DNA from: Byssothecium circinans
Taxonomy: Eukaryota; Ascomycota; Dothideomycetes; Pleosporales; Massarinaceae
Assembly (NCBI GenBank): GCA_010015675.1
Contig: ML976978.1
Span: 1,024,093-1,088,092 of the forward strand
DNA length: 64,000 nucleotides
Direction: 5' to 3'
Shown one piece after another: positions 1 to 14,028 of the stretch. Both the position numbers and the translations under genes were made by a program. Positions within the stretch are counted from its first letter, which is position 1; each line of letters begins with the position of its first letter. Below the pieces are notes generated by a model. The model did not search any database and was not told the origin of the DNA. It saw only the letters and a program-made list of their open reading frames with translations.

Positions 1-150
1 CCTCTCATTCCTCTACCTCAGTAAACTCGTCCTTTCCGTTTATTTAGCTTTGCACCGCGCGCTCTTTCCTTTCACGCTGGGTTCACATCCAGGCGAGGCT
101 TCACTTGACTTCACGACTCCCCACGAACAACAGACGGCACTCCTTTGAAT

Positions 151-2083
151 ATGTTCTCCGCTCTCGTCCTGCTGTTCGCCATGGGTGTTCAGCAAGTGGT
201 GGCCGTAGATTCAGTTGTAGATCTTGGATATGCCAAGTATCGAGGAAACCAGTTTAGCACGACTGGCATCTCAGTATGGGCAGGAATGAGGTATGCTCGA
301 AACCCCTCGCGAGTCGATGGAATGCGGTTCGCGGCGCCTCAAGACCCGTTAACCGTAGAGGGCATTCAGAACGCGACACAGGTAGGCTCTCCCACTTGCA
401 ACCCAATTTCCGAACAAGACTGATAGCTCCCAGTTTGGCGCCATCTGCATCGGCACTGAAACAAAGCTCACCACTGAATTCGACCCAAAGGTGTCTGAGG
501 ACTGTCTATTTGCCAATGTCTTTGCGCCCACAGATGTGACTAGCGGGAGCAAGCTCCCGGTCTATGTCTTCATTCAAGGTGGAGGCTTCGGATCCAACAG
601 TAATCCGAATTACGATGGCACCAAGCTCATTCAGACTTCGGGCAACAACATGGTTGTGGTGAACTTCAACTATCGGGTCGGTCCATATGGCTTCCTCGCG
701 AGTAAGGAATTTTTGCAGAACAATACTCTCAGTCTGAACAACGGATTGAAGGATCAGCGTCAGCTACTCAAGTGGGTGAAAGCTCACATTGCCCAGGTAC
801 GTGTTTTGCGTTCCTATAGCACAATTCATTTACTGACATCGGCGTAGTTTGGCGGAGATCCAGACCATATCACGCTTGGAGGAGCCTCAGCAGGCGCAGG
901 CTCGGTCATTTACCAATTAATCGCTTATGGAGGACGTGACGACAAGCTCATACACGGAGCAATCGCCGAATCGCCGGCTACCCCACCCATGCGAAACGTT
1001 GATGAGAGCCAATGGCAGTACGATGCCCTTATGAAGCAGTTAGGGTGCACTGACTTCAACTGCCTCGTTTACATGGATGCCGTCTCGTTCCAAAAAGCAG
1101 TAAGGGACCTAAGGAAGCCCTACCCCGGAGCCCAAAATCCACCCATCTTCTTCTGGAACCCGACTCTCGACAATGACTTCGTGCAAGACTTTACGTACAA
1201 CGAGTTCCAGAACAATCGCTATCTTAAGGTCCCCACTATTATCGGAGACACAACTAACGAAGGGCTTGGATTCACGGGCACGTCGGTGGATTCGCTGAAG
1301 AAGGCGTATACTTTCGTTTCTGACCAGTTCCCTAACTTGGATAGCAAGGGTCAGGCAGCTGTCCAGGCCATCTGGGCAGGACCAAAGGACGCAGACAACT
1401 CTCCCCAATGGCGCAACCTCGCGGCCGACGTCTACGGTCATATCCGTTATAACTGCCCCGGTCTCAACTTTTCGTCTACCTACGCCGAGAATGCCTCTGT
1501 GCCCACGTGGCAATATCGATGGAATGTTGGCAAAGCACTCCACGTGGAAGAGCTCGGTTCCGTGTGGGGAAGTGGGAAGTTTGCGGCCAACCAATTCGTG
1601 CACAACTACTGGGTTTCCTTCATCCGTTCATTCGACCCCAACAAATATCCGGCCAATTTCACCGGTGACGGAAATACGATTTCGAGCCCGAAGTGGGAGA
1701 CGTTCAAAGTGGACCAGAAGCAGAGGATGCTTTTCAATGACAGTAATGTGGTGCAGATGGAAGAGGTGGCCAAGGTGGAGCTGTCCCGCTGCAATCTCAT
1801 TTCGAGCTTGAAGTTGCAGCAAACTGAGAAGTAAGTTTCCTCTGCTCTTTTCGAGCTAGTGTGATGGTTGCAAAAGCTTTTGTCTACCCAAGGAATGCAA
1901 ATGCTGACTCATCGTAGGGCTGCAACTCCTCCTACTTCACCTGGCGGAACCAGTGGAACGCAGAAAGGAGGCGGACCTTCCCCGCCGTCATCTGCTGGCA
2001 ATTTTAACGCGGCGATTACTTGGACTTGGTCCCTTACGTATGCGGCGCTTATCTTTGGATTACTTCAGTGGGTCAATCCCTGA
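151..2083 (+). CDS. GPI-anchored type-B carboxylesterase/lipase
   Basis: Four exons: 151-381, 434-796, 848-1830, 1918-2083, giving 580 residues. An N-terminal signal peptide is followed by the alpha/beta-hydrolase fold of the cholinesterase-like type-B family. The nucleophile elbow GGASAGAGS places the serine at about residue 212. The acidic residue is probably the Glu in DTTNEGLGF and the histidine that in GKALHVEELG. The early SEDCLFANVFAP motif is typical. The last exon encodes a Gly/Pro/Ser-rich linker and a terminal hydrophobic stretch ending QWVNP, which looks like a GPI-attachment signal, so the enzyme probably stays on the plasma membrane or wall. The substrate cannot be told. The start is the first ATG of the frame, directly before the signal peptide. 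The first intron uses the downstream AG at 432-433; the nearer TAG would break the frame. Confidence 0.85.
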
Positions 2084-3324
2084 ACACATGCGAGCCACCA
2101 TCAAGCATGCTGTACAAAACTTACCCTGTCCAACATCCTATCTTGTCGAAAATAGGAGAGCACTTTTCAGGCTATCACGTAGGACAGCGACGATTTCGCC
2201 ACGTCTTCGAACGACTATCCGGAAATCATCCCGAACGGAGCATCAAACTTACAGGATATCATCACCAGTAATCGATGCAATTCTGAGAGCACTTCAAAAT
2301 TCAGGGGCGCGCCCCAGCATTGTCAATGGATATCTTCGGCTAGACTTTGGCCATGAGCATGAGCAACTGAAGATGGGCGTGTGGATAGATGAGAAGGCGA
2401 GGAGCGGATAGCTGAGACAGCGGAGTATGTCGTGTCACTGGGTTGTCCACGGGTGATACGAAGGGGGAAGACGAGCAAGGGCTGCCACAACGAACTGTTT
2501 CAACATGGCATAATTGACAGCTAACGGCTCGATGCTTGGCAGAGCCTCCAGTCCGTCGGCCAAATACAAGAATCTAGATATGCGAACACTTCTCTCTGTG
2601 ACATGAAGGGTCCATGTGTTTCATGCCAGTATCAAGATGGAAAGTTTCTCCATGACTCAGCCATGTGCTTCAAGGGAGCGACGCGCTGCCTCCACATCGG
2701 CTCCGCTGCGCGAGTCGAGAGCCGTTAGGGCAGAAGTAATCTCCGCGGCGATCGCATGCTCGTTCCACAGTGTTTGCTTGAACATGTGGTTTCGCAAAGA
2801 TGAGAGCGGTCATTGTCAACAGTGAGTACGACAATTAAAACGTTGTGAAATCCGAGACACGTTTGCCTGGCTGGTTATGGCGGCCTCCCTGCCTGCAACA
2901 GTACAGCCCAAGTAGTTTTAAGTTGAGGGCCAGTCACAGCCAGGCTAATCTGCATCGCGTGCCCGTGCGAGAGCTCCAGGTCTGTTTTTTGATATGAAGA
3001 CAACGACAGCGTCAGAGACAACAACACACGAAATACACGCCTGCCGCGGCGCCATACGGACAGCTATTTATCCAATTGCATCACTATCGCCCTCATCGAC
3101 GCGCCCATCGCTGGCTGCCTCTGCTGGCCGCGTCTTCCACATCCCCCCAGGGGCACCTCAACATTGAAGTGCTGGACGACAATCGCACAGCGCACATTGC
3201 ACTACCGCCCACGCCTCCTCTCCTCATTCTCGCTCTCGTCGACATCACGATACTTGCCGCCACGCGCCATCCCGTGATGCCCGCTAACCCTTCTATCCCT
3301 AGATAGCACCTCACGTCCGGCGCG
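2084..3324. other. intergenic region, carboxylesterase to DOCK gene
   Basis: Contains the esterase 3' end and the promoter and leader of the DOCK gene. Open frames here (for example 2616-2825 +) show no recognisable family, splice logic or signal peptide. I see nothing else. Confidence 0.5.
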
Positions 3325-6300
3325 ATGCCTGGCTGGAGACCGCTCCCGCGAATCGCATTCGCAATATGCACCCACCCCTTCCAGCCCTCGTCGCCCGCCG
3401 ACCTCCCCCTCGAAATTGGCGATGAATTGTACATAATAGAGCAAGGTGGGAAGGACGGCTCGTGGTACCGTGGCTACCTGGTTGCGCCGCCCTCGCTGCT
3501 GGCGGGCTTGACCAGCGTGAAGGGACAGACGCTCGAGGCACGCGTATTTTCTGGAATCTTCCCGCGATGCTGTGTCGAGGTGCGCGAGGTGCTGGGCGAG
3601 GGCAAGAACACACCGAGCCTTTCGGACGGGCTTGAGAAACCGCCAACATCGCGCGATGGCCACGGCGGACATGGCACCAATGGTGTCATCACCCCGACAG
3701 AAAGCACAAGTGCTACTCCTCCCACTGGGAAGGGCTCTGCTCCACACGCCAAAAGAGCCTCCAAATCCGACATCGTCGCTGCGATCCCGTCCCCCGCCAG
3801 CCGACCCCTCTCTCGACGACTCTCTACCAAGAAGCGCTCTGGCAGCCACGGCTCTCAGTGGACTGCCCGTTCTGACCACCTCCAGCAGCTTGCCCTGCCG
3901 CGCTCGCCCGCATCTACCGGCTCCCACGACCCCAATGCCCCGCGGCCGCCTGCGCCGGTACCCATGCTCAAGATTGGAGATGAAACACCGACATCAGCCC
4001 AGGAGCCATTGGTCGATGAGATCGCATCCTGTCTGCGGGAATGGCACTCTACGAAATTACACGAGCTATTACTTGCGAGGAAATACAGTGCCTTGGACAA
4101 AATGTCGACACTAGTGGCGCGATTGGATACCGCGCGGCGACAGCTGTTGCACAAGGTTCTGACCGCAAAAGAGCTGGAAGTTCTACGCGAAGCTACTGTT
4201 TGGGATTTGGTCGCGGGAAACAAGATGCTGTGCGGGGATGTTATTGTGCGCAGTCCCTCGCAGCGCGGCCGCATCTTGACCGGAGATGACTCTGCCATTG
4301 AGATCACGAAATTACAGTCCATGATGAGCCTGTTGGATGGCCGACCTGTCCCTCACGTCGACGAACATAAGCTGCACCATCTTTATGTGAATCTCAAGCA
4401 AGTGTTGGGTGACGTAGTACAGGGAGCCGCGCAAGTGAGCATGCATCTGTGCTTGAAAACACCCGGCGCAAATCCAGAGCCGCTATCGGAACCTTACTCG
4501 TTCGACCTTACGGCCCGCGATGGCACACCTGTACCGCTTACTAGCGAGAAGCTCAGGACATTGTTCGTGGATTTGAGCTCGACAGATATTGGCGAGGGCG
4601 CAGGTTCTGGGACCAATCTGTATCTTGTCTTTAAGCTCCTCATCAATGAGCCGGCAATCCAACCTTCAACAACGGACAAATCTTCGAGGGAGAGTAGCGC
4701 GACTAATGTTCCCGGGATCCAACCTTCACAGTTTGGCAGCATCAAGGGCACAAGGCGTAGCGCCATGTTCGGTTCAAAGCGAAAAGATATGAATCACTCT
4801 ACTCACAGCTCCCAAGATGTGCGTCCTCCAAGCGTCGATATGAGCAGCAGGGGAAGCCCGGAGAGCCGTCCAGGCACCGCCACAACCAAAACAAGGTCAG
4901 GCTCGAAGGATCAGAAGACATTGAAGAGAGCTGTGGCCGTTGCTATTGCACAAGTGGGCCAGCTCATGCGCAGTCAGTCTGAAGCAGAGCTGAACGTGAC
5001 GTTTTGGTCTATCGCGAGATCACACGATGAATTGCCTGAGGAAGAAGCTAGCTGGGATGACTTCCTTCAAGAGATATATCCAAGCCCGACTGGCAAATAT
5101 AAGAGGCACCCGCAAATCAGTCGTGTATCGGTTCATTTGAAGGCTTTTGCGGACCCGGACGCTGAGAGCCTCGTGGAAAAGACGCCGACTTTACTCCATA
5201 GTATCCGCCAGACACGAAAGATTGGTTTCTCAGGGGCGCCGACCAAACCCCGTAGCGACATTTATCTCACGTTGGTTCAAGCCTCCTTACCTCCGCACTG
5301 TAACCTGTCACACCCGAAAACTGGCACCATACCTTTCACACCGAACAGCCCTTTGACCAACATCCAGTTGACGATAGAGGTGCGTAAAGGCAACGGGGAG
5401 CGAATCGAAGGATGTATCTTTCCGTCCACGAACAGCGCAGGACATACGGCGTGGCGAACTACTGCCGTTGAAAGAGGCGAAAAGTGGAACCTCACGATCC
5501 GACTGGCAATCGAGCCCGAAGATGTGCCTGGGTCGCACATTGTTATGAGTGTTGCCGATGCTCCAGGATTCCCTTTCGCACTGGGTTGGATGCCTTTATG
5601 GGAGAACGAAGCGTTCGTGCGCGACTCTCAGAAAATCCTCTGTCTATATCGCTATGACGAGTATACATCAAGCGTGATCGCCGGTAAAGGAGCGTACCTC
5701 GCTCTTCCATATAGTGACAAGAAGAAGAAGGATGCCGAAGTCATGGGCCCCATGGCAACCCTTGTCTTGGACACATATCTTTGCAGTACCAAGTATTCTC
5801 AGGATCCGTCTCTACTGGGGATAATGAAGTGGCGCGACCGGAGTGGTGCTGATCTGGTCAATCTCTTAAGACAGTTCCATTATATCCCGGAGATCGAAAT
5901 CGTGAAGTTGCTCAATGAAGTTTTCTCTGCCCTTTTCGAAATCTTGGTGGAGTATGCTGGGAGCGACGAATATGAGGACTTGGTTTTCAACGCCGTGGTT
6001 GTAGTTTTGGGTATCGTGCACGACCGCCGATTCAACTTGGGGCCACTGGTTGACCAGTATGCTGAGACCAAGTTCAACTACCCCTTCGCGACAGCTTGTT
6101 TGATGCGAAGCTACACTCGTCTTTTGACGTCGCCCTCAGATACGCTAGCATCACGGCATTTGCGAGCAACGTTCAAGGTCGGAAAGCACATCCTGAAATT
6201 CATCATGAACGCACGGCAACAGCAGAAAGAGAAGGAGGCGGGCATTGGAATCACAACTCGGCAACCTAATTTCACCAAGGATCTACACGCCATTTTCAAG

Positions 6301-9300
6301 TCATTGGAAATACTCATGAGCAACCCTTCTGCGGTACTCATCGGTACAAAGACGATTCTCGTTCAGCATTTCCACACTTGGCTTCCGGAGTTGGCTCCAC
6401 TGATGTCTCCGACAGAGATCTACAAGCTGGCCTCAAGCTTTATCAATGCGTGCTCCTCCGCCCAAGGCAAGTTGCTTCTGTATAAGCTGTTGCTGATACA
6501 CCATTTTGCCGAGCTGGATATCTTCAAAGCGCCAGATGTTCGACAACTGCTGCTTGCGAATACGGTCAAGTGGCTTGCCCCCCATTGGGGAAAGGTCGAG
6601 ACGGTGACTGATCAGTGGAAAGACCAGGTGCGGCTTTGCTGCTCTGTGGTCGCAACTCAGGTGGAGGAGCTGGGGCAAGGAGCTTGTGAATACATACCCA
6701 AGTTGGTTGACTCTTATCGGGCTATTCAAGCAACCCCGCGATCGAAGAAGAAGACATTGTCGCTGCTCTTTCCAACATCGTATCCGTTTCCTTCACGACC
6801 TACAACAACCCAAGCCACATTTGACGAAGCTCTTATCGAGATCTCCGCAGTTCTGGCGGCCATGTCCAGCCTTCCGCAACTTATACACCTAGACTGGCCC
6901 AAGGATGACATTGCACATTTCCTACTTTCAACCCTGCAGGTGTACATCTCCATCCTAGATGGTGAAGCTTTCCCAAGCTCCTGGCTGAGTGTGCACATCT
7001 TTCACCATAAGGCGACCATGCGAACGTTAGAGAAGCTTTCTGGGATTTTGATCGACTCGTTCCTCCCGCACCCTGACGAGGCGGATCAGTTCAGTACCGA
7101 ATTATGGCGCGCATTCTTTGATACCCTACTCAAGCTTGTCGGTAGCGACGCGCTGGCATTGGAGACGTTCCCTGAGCAGAAGCGCCGAGCAGTATGGAAG
7201 ATTGCAGGGGATGTTCGTGAGCATGGCGCAGACCTTCTACAGCGCAGCTGGGAAGCTATCGGATGGGAGACTAGCACAGAAGACAAGAAACAGTATGGCC
7301 TAGAGAAGATGGGCGGTTTCCAGGTCCAATATGTTCCAGGCTTGGTGGCGCCCATTGTTGAGCTGTGTCTCAGCGTTCACGAGGGCTTAAGAAGTGTTGC
7401 GATTGAGGTGCTACAAACCATGATTGTCAGTGAGTGGACATTGAGCGAAGACTTGTCGTTGATTCAAGCCGAGATGATCGATTGCCTGGACCATCTTTTC
7501 AAGTCGAAGCATCTCACTGAAGCCATCATGCAGAAGCATTTCATTCGCGAATTAATTGACCTCTTCGAACCTCTAGCCCAGGATCCGGACGAAGCGTTAC
7601 TAAATGCGGTCAAGGATCTCATTACTACCATTGACGAGTTGTTGGACCTGCTAGTTGCGGTCCACAGCACTGAAGCTGTGGGCGAGGTGTTCCACATCAT
7701 GGACACACTTCACCTCATGGAGTTCCTCAAAGACATGCAAAAGGAGGACATTTACATACGCTACGTACATCAGCTGGTGCTGCTCCAGGCTGACGTATCA
7801 AACTTCACCGAAGCTGGTCTTGCTCTCCGACTTCATGCTGAGCTTTATGAGTGGGACCCCACAACAATCGTCGATACCTTGGTGGACCCCAACTTCCCGG
7901 CGCAGACTTCGTTTGAACGAAAAGAGCAGCTGTACTTTCAGATGATCGATTATTATGAGAACGGCCAGTCCTGGGACAACGCTCTGGGCACATACTTGGA
8001 GCTCGCGACGCAATACGAGCACAACGTTTTCGACTTCGCGAAATTGGCTCGTACACAGCATGCTATGGCTAAGATTTATGCGAGCATTGCCAAGGGCGAG
8101 CGGTCAAATCCAAGGTATTTCCGGGTAGTGTACCAAGGGTTAGGCTTCCCAGTGGGCCTACGCGACAAGCACTTCATCTTTGAAGGGACGTCAAACGATC
8201 GACTAGCCACGTTCACGGATCGCATGCAACAGCAACATCCTTCGGCACAGATTCTTAGCAGTGGGATGGAACAGGATGTCGAGGGCCAATACATACAGAT
8301 CTTTCCGGTGAGCGTGCAGAAAGACTTGACGCATCCCATCTACCAACGCTCCAGGGTTGCGCAATCCATTCGAGACTACTATCTCCTTTCTCGTCCGTCG
8401 ATGTTCACCACCGCCTCGCGTCGTACGACGCCTGAAGGACAGACAAAGGACGTCACAGTAGAGAAGACGGTCTACACGACTGCGGAGACTTTCCCTACCA
8501 TTCTTCGAAGGAGCGAGATCGTCTCTGTTGGCACTGTGACATTGACCCCAATTCAGACGGCCATTGAACGAACAACCCGCAAGACAGTTGAGCTTACAGC
8601 GCTGGAGAAGAAAGCTTCGGATGGCACGGATTCGACGGTGTTTACAACACTCACGCAGGAGCTAATGTTTGCTGTGGACACTACTCAGGATACGAGTGTT
8701 GCGAAATACCATGACTTACTACCAACGCCACGGCGGCATTCAGTTGATTCGGAAGACGATTTGAAGACGCCCCGACAGCTCAGTTTGGTGGAGAATGCTC
8801 TCAAAGTTGCGTTGACGGATTATGCTTTGGCGATTCGCCGATGTTTGGCGCTGTATACGAGACCTGCTCAGCAAGCCACCAAAGCAGACCTTTCGCAGCG
8901 TAAGTTGCTGCCTACATATGTAAAAGTATTAGAGTTAACTTTATACAGGGCTTGAACTTGCATTTGGTGATGAGCTGGCTCATCTCGCACCACCTATCCT
9001 ACCACCAGTGACAAGATCACCAACCGGCTCTTGGCTCGTTGCTGCAACGTCTCCTTCACGTGTTGCCAGCCCAACGCCGAATCCGACTCCCCACGTCAAC
9101 GGTACACGGGTCAACTCTCCAGTTTCCGAGCCGCGGCCAACACGCCAAGACAAGAAGCGGCTAAGCCTCGGAATCTTCGGTAAGGCCAATACGACCGAAG
9201 GAGCCACCGCACCGAAGGAAGACAAGGAGAAGGAGAAAGAACGCAAGTCGCATAAGCAAACTACAGACGAGACGCTCGATGCTGCTTCGACAACCGCATC

Positions 9301-9613
9301 ATCCCGCAGCCGCAGCAAAGACCCCCCGAAGCATCGTCTAAGCTTGAGTTTCCTCCCCACATCTCCACCGCCAGAAGCCCTACCACATTTCCCGACCCAA
9401 ACACCTAGTCAACACAGCTTGCCGCAAAGCCGAGGTCAGAGCATCGATGGGCGACCCCAAACATCGAAGAGTATGAAGAGCGAGAAGAGTTCTTCGCAAA
9501 CGAGTATGGGGAGTAGCATGAAGAAGAGGCTCAGTTTCATGAGCATGGGGAAGAAGAAGAGTAAAAACAGCTTCAAAGGACGAGGCGTCGATGATACCCT
9601 GGAGGAGGAGTGA
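3325..9613 (+). CDS. DOCK-family guanine nucleotide exchange factor (Dck1-like)
   Basis: Exons 3325-8899 and 8949-9613, giving 2079 residues. The N-terminal about 80 residues form an SH3-type domain (EIGDELYIIEQGG, then DGSWYRGYL). A Ser/Pro-rich linker follows. A C2-like DHR1 domain lies near residues 640-785 (SDIYLTLVQASL to CLYRYDEYTSSV). A long helical region leads to the catalytic DHR2 domain, about residues 1465-1860 (YVHQLVLLQADVSNFTEAGL to DYALAIRRCLALYTR). The last about 200 residues are basic and disordered. DOCK proteins with SH3, DHR1 and DHR2 exchange nucleotide on Rac-type GTPases together with an ELMO partner; in yeast the pair is Dck1/Lmo1 acting on Rho5, with roles in stress response, mitophagy and polarity. 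The single intron lies just after DHR2. The start is supported by the SH3 domain beginning within 20 residues. Confidence 0.9.
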
Positions 9614-10144
9614 GAAAGAGACGGAAAGGGCGGAAAAACGGACCATGTTGCGGCTTCCTTTCCTTATTTCGCATTTTCGCTTCGAAGCGGCATTCAGATG
9701 TCGTGTAATATTTTGTCTATACTTATGATTGGAAGGATAAATGGACGGAAAGGGCATTTCACATGTCAATGGCTTAACTATATGATTGGGGTCGAAGGGA
9801 TAGGGGTGGACGTTGGTCCTGTTTGGTGTGATTTATCTACTGACATATACGCCTTGAGCGTTTTTCTGTTTTGTGTAAGAATATTTAGTTCTTTCTTTCT
9901 TAGCTGCTCTGTTGGATGGCAGCCGTTGTTTATACCCTGTAAATTTGAATTCTCTCTCTCTCTGTCTCTAATTCTGCTCTGTCCTTGTGGGGTTTGAATG
10001 AATGATATTGCCAACATGTAGCACGTGCCCAGGCTTATCGATAGCCGCCGCGGGGCTTCACCGCCTGGCAAAATACTTTTGTGCGCGAACTTTTTACTCG
10101 GCATAGCAGAGCCCTACACGTCAGTAACCCAACTGACTGCCAAC
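9614..10144. other. intergenic region with a short TC repeat
   Basis: DOCK 3' flank and Rrp12 promoter. A (TC)n run lies at about 9950-9968. No gene recognised. Confidence 0.5.
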
Positions 10145-13100
10145 ATGTCGCTTGAAGAGAGGTTGAGTAAGGTGCGGGACTCTCCCAAGCTTCAAAACCA
10201 GCAGCAGGTACGGATTATTATGAAAGTTTCATACCACTCAGTCCTAATCTGCTCTAGAATGCTGTGGTGCTGTCCGCCATTGAAGAGACGCTCAAGCAGC
10301 AGGGCTCCGAATTCACGCCCACCGCCTATTTCGCCGCCCTATTATCACTACTATCACGACAGGTTTCCAGCGACGGCATAGCGAACAAGGAAACGGCGAC
10401 TTCGGTTATATACCTCCTCGATCTCGTCACACCCCACGTCCCCGCGCCGCTGCTCCGCTCCAAGTTCTCAGAAATCCTGACGAGTCTTGCGCCTGCGCTC
10501 ACACATGCCGATGCCGAAGCGCCGCTCCTCCGGTCTTCGATTGGCTGTCTCGAATCGTTGTTGATCGTTCAAGATGCACGCGCTTGGGAGCTTCCACAGA
10601 CGCAAATCAGTCCTCGAAGGGCAGTCGCGGGATTGCTGCAAATTGCGGTGGACCAGAGGCCGAAGGTGAGGAAGAGGGCTCAAGAAGCGCTGGCGAAGGT
10701 TCTGGGCAATGCGCCACCGAGTCCGTCGCTGGACCACCCGGCTGCGGATATGTGCGCTGAGACGGCGTTGAAGATGCTGAAGGATATCGCCGAGGCGGCG
10801 GACAAGACGAAGAAGAAGAATAAAAGCAAGAAGAATGCAAATGATAAGGAGCCGGAGTTGATACATGCTCTGCATTTGATCAAGACGGTTGCGTCGACGT
10901 CTGGTGGCTGGCCGAGCAGGAAGACGGATGTTCTGTGCGAACTGCTGCTTCATATCTCTAGGTCGAGCAGTGAGTACCTCACCATGGCTGCGTTTGGCAT
11001 CTTTGAGGTCATTTTTGCGGGCATGGCGGACGAGGTCTCCTCTGCGAAGCTACCCAGGCTTCTCGAGGTTATTTCGGAACTCCAGCCTTCGAAAAACGAC
11101 ACACAGCTACTTCCTCCGTGGATAGCGGTCATGTCGCGTGGTTACCATGTCGCGGCCCAGATCGAGCCCGAGGACACCCTTGCGAAGCTGCCCGAGCTTT
11201 TCAACATGATCGCCGCTTTTCTCGAATCACCAGCTCATAACATCCGCGTCTCTGCTTCCGAATGCTTGGTTTCTTTCATTGTCAATTTGATACCCGATAG
11301 CGTTATTCTGGACCCTTCGATTTATGATGAGAAGACTTTGGAGAAGGTGGCGAAGACGGCTCAGGAACTGCTGAGCGTAAAATATCAGGCCGCGTGGATG
11401 GAAGTCTTCAGTATGCTGTGTGCCATGTTTGAGGCACTGAGGTGGCGCGCCGACCCGATTTTGAAGCCAGTGTTGAAGATTGTAGGAGAGCTGAGGAGTA
11501 ATGATACCTTTGCGGGGAAGAAAGAGGCGGATGTTGTTATTTCGAGGGCAATTGCTGCGATGGGGCCGGATGTCGTTCTAGAAGTGATGCCCTTGAACTT
11601 GCCGAAACCACCGCCTGGTCAGCAGGGAAGGGTGTGGATGCTTCCACTTCTTCGTGACTCGGTCCACAACGCGAAGCTGGCTCACTTCCGAACTGAGATG
11701 GTACCACTCAGTGAGATCATGTTCCAGAAGGTGATCGAGCATGGAAAAAAAGAGAAGACGATGGAAATTAAGGTGTTCGAGACGGTCGTGCAGCAGATTT
11801 GGTCGATTCTACCTGGATACTGCGATCTACCCCTGGATCTTGTCGAAGCTTTCGATCAAAGCTTTGCGGAAATGCTGGCGAATCTACTCTACAGCCAGGC
11901 TGATTTACGAACGGACATCTGTCGCGCGTTACAGCATCTGGTGGACAGCAACAAAGCTATTGTGGAACTGAGCGGCGAAGAAGATGATCTAGTCGCACAA
12001 GCGCGGGTTTCAAAGTCTCAGGCAAAGGCGAATCTGGAGCATTTATCGGGATTTGCGAGTAATATGCTTGCGGTACTGTTCAACGTTTACAGCCAGACCC
12101 TGCCGCAGTATCGGGGTACTATTCTCAGAACGATCAACTCATATCTCAGTATTGTTCCTGAGAAGGAGCTCATGGAGACATTTGAACGAGTCGGTACCAA
12201 TCTCGAAGCCACGCTCCCCAAAGAGGGCCCTCAGACACAAGCGGACAAACAGAAGCAGGATAAGAATGGCAAGATGCCACCGATGAGCCATACCCTCATG
12301 GACCTCGTCATCACCATCGCCTTCTTTCTCCCGAGAGAGAGCTATCCCGCTCTGTTCAACATGGCATCCATCATGATCAATAAGAGCGACGATCCGCAGC
12401 TACAGAAGAAGGCCTATAAGCTCATTCCGAGGCTATCGGAATCTGAAGTAGGAAAGATTGCACTGAAGGAGCGAAACGGCGAGCTACAGCAGCTGCTCCT
12501 CATGAGCGCAGACAAAGTGACTGGCCCAGCAAAGCGCGATCGTCTACTCGCTCTATCTCGAGTTATCGAGAATCTTCCAGCGTCAGATTTACACTTTATC
12601 CCTTCAATTCTCTCCGAGGTGGTTATATGTGCTAAAGAGGTCAACGAGAAGGCGCGAGAGACGGCTTACGACTTGCTTGTCATGATGGGTGAGAAGATGG
12701 CTCAGGGTGGCACTGTGTTGCAGAACAAGGTCCCGAACATGCCTGCAGATGCTCCATCAGTAGAAGCCTCGCTCGAAGAGTACTTCACTATGGTATCTGC
12801 TGGTCTCGCTGCATCCACTCCGCACATGATATCTGCCTCAATTACCGCCGTCACTCGCATCTTGTACGAATTCCACACTAGAATATCCGAGGCAACAATA
12901 CAGAACCTTCTGGAGCTCATGGACATCTTCCTACAGAATCCCAACCGCGAAATCGTCCGGAGTGTCCTAGGCTTTGTGAAAGTCGAAGTCATCTCCCTCC
13001 CTGAATCTCTCGTCCGACCACGCCTCAACACACTTCTCTCCAACCTCATGGTCTGGAGCCACGAACACAAGGCCCACTTCAAAGCCAAGGTGAAGCACAT

Positions 13101-14028
13101 CGTCGAGCGCATGATCCGTAAATTCGGCATCGAAAACGTCGAACGCGCCTGCCCCGCCGAAGATCGCAAACTCATCACCAATATCCGCAAAACACGCGAA
13201 CAGCGCAAGAAGAAGAAACAACAAGCCGAAGAAGACGGTGAAGAAGTCAAAGAGAAACCCAAGGGCAAATTCGAAAGCGAGTACGATCAGGCCATGTACG
13301 GCAGCGATAGCGAAGAAAGTGAAGAGGGCGATTCCGAGGACGAGTTTGTCAAGAGTCAGAGTAAGCAGCGTGCCGGCAAGGCAGGCGCGAAGGGCGGGAA
13401 TACATATATCATGGAAGATGAAGACGAACCACTGGATCTCCTTTCCAAACGCGCACTAGGTAACATCTCGACGACGAAACCGCTACGTCGCCGCGAGGTA
13501 CCGCAGAAGAAGGCCACAGTCAATAGAAACGAAGACGGCAAACTCATCCTTGGCGACGACTCTTCCGACGATGAACCTACCGCCCGAGGCGGAAAAAAGA
13601 AGAGTAAACATGCCGATAACGATGGACTCATGGACGTCGACAACGACGACATCTCCCTCGAAGCAGGCATCAACGCTTACGTCGACGCCATCCGCGGCCG
13701 CGATGCCGCCCAGCGCGGGCAGAAGGGGAAACTCAAGTTTAGTAATAAGAGGACGGCTAGTGATGATGAGATGGATCTTGATGATAGTGGGGATGATGAG
13801 AAGGAGGTTCGGAAGATGAAGAGTGGGAGTGGGATGGGGAGGGGTGGTGGGAAGGGTACGGGTATGGGTAGCGGTGGCAGGGGAGGTGGGTTTAAGACGC
13901 AGAGGAAGGGGTTGGGGGTGCAGAAGGGAAGGGGTGGTGCGGGGGCGGGGAAGGTGGAGAAGGGGAGGAGTCCGAGGGGGAGGGGAAGGGGGAAGGCGCC
14001 GGGATTGGGTGGGGGGTGGGCGAGGTAG
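10145..14028 (+). CDS. RRP12: Rrp12-like ribosome biogenesis protein (NUC173 family)
   Basis: Exon 1 at 10145-10207 encodes only 21 residues (MSLEERLSKVRDSPKLQNQQQ); exon 2 at 10258-14028 encodes the rest; total 1277 residues. The body is HEAT-repeat-like with the NUC173 region typical of Rrp12. After about residue 1000 come a Lys-rich stretch (REQRKKKKQQ), acidic Ser/Asp/Glu patches and a Gly/Arg/Lys-rich tail with GRGGGKG and RGRGRGK motifs. Rrp12 is a nucleolar factor needed for export of pre-40S and pre-60S particles; the basic tail fits nuclear localisation and RNA contact. The length matches fungal orthologues. The early phase-0 intron is required because the long frame lacks the conserved N terminus. 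Confidence 0.92.

Noticed and set aside
1953..2411. 152-codon + frame overlapping the carboxylesterase end
   Set aside because: Arg/Ser-rich, out of frame with the supported last exon, no domain.
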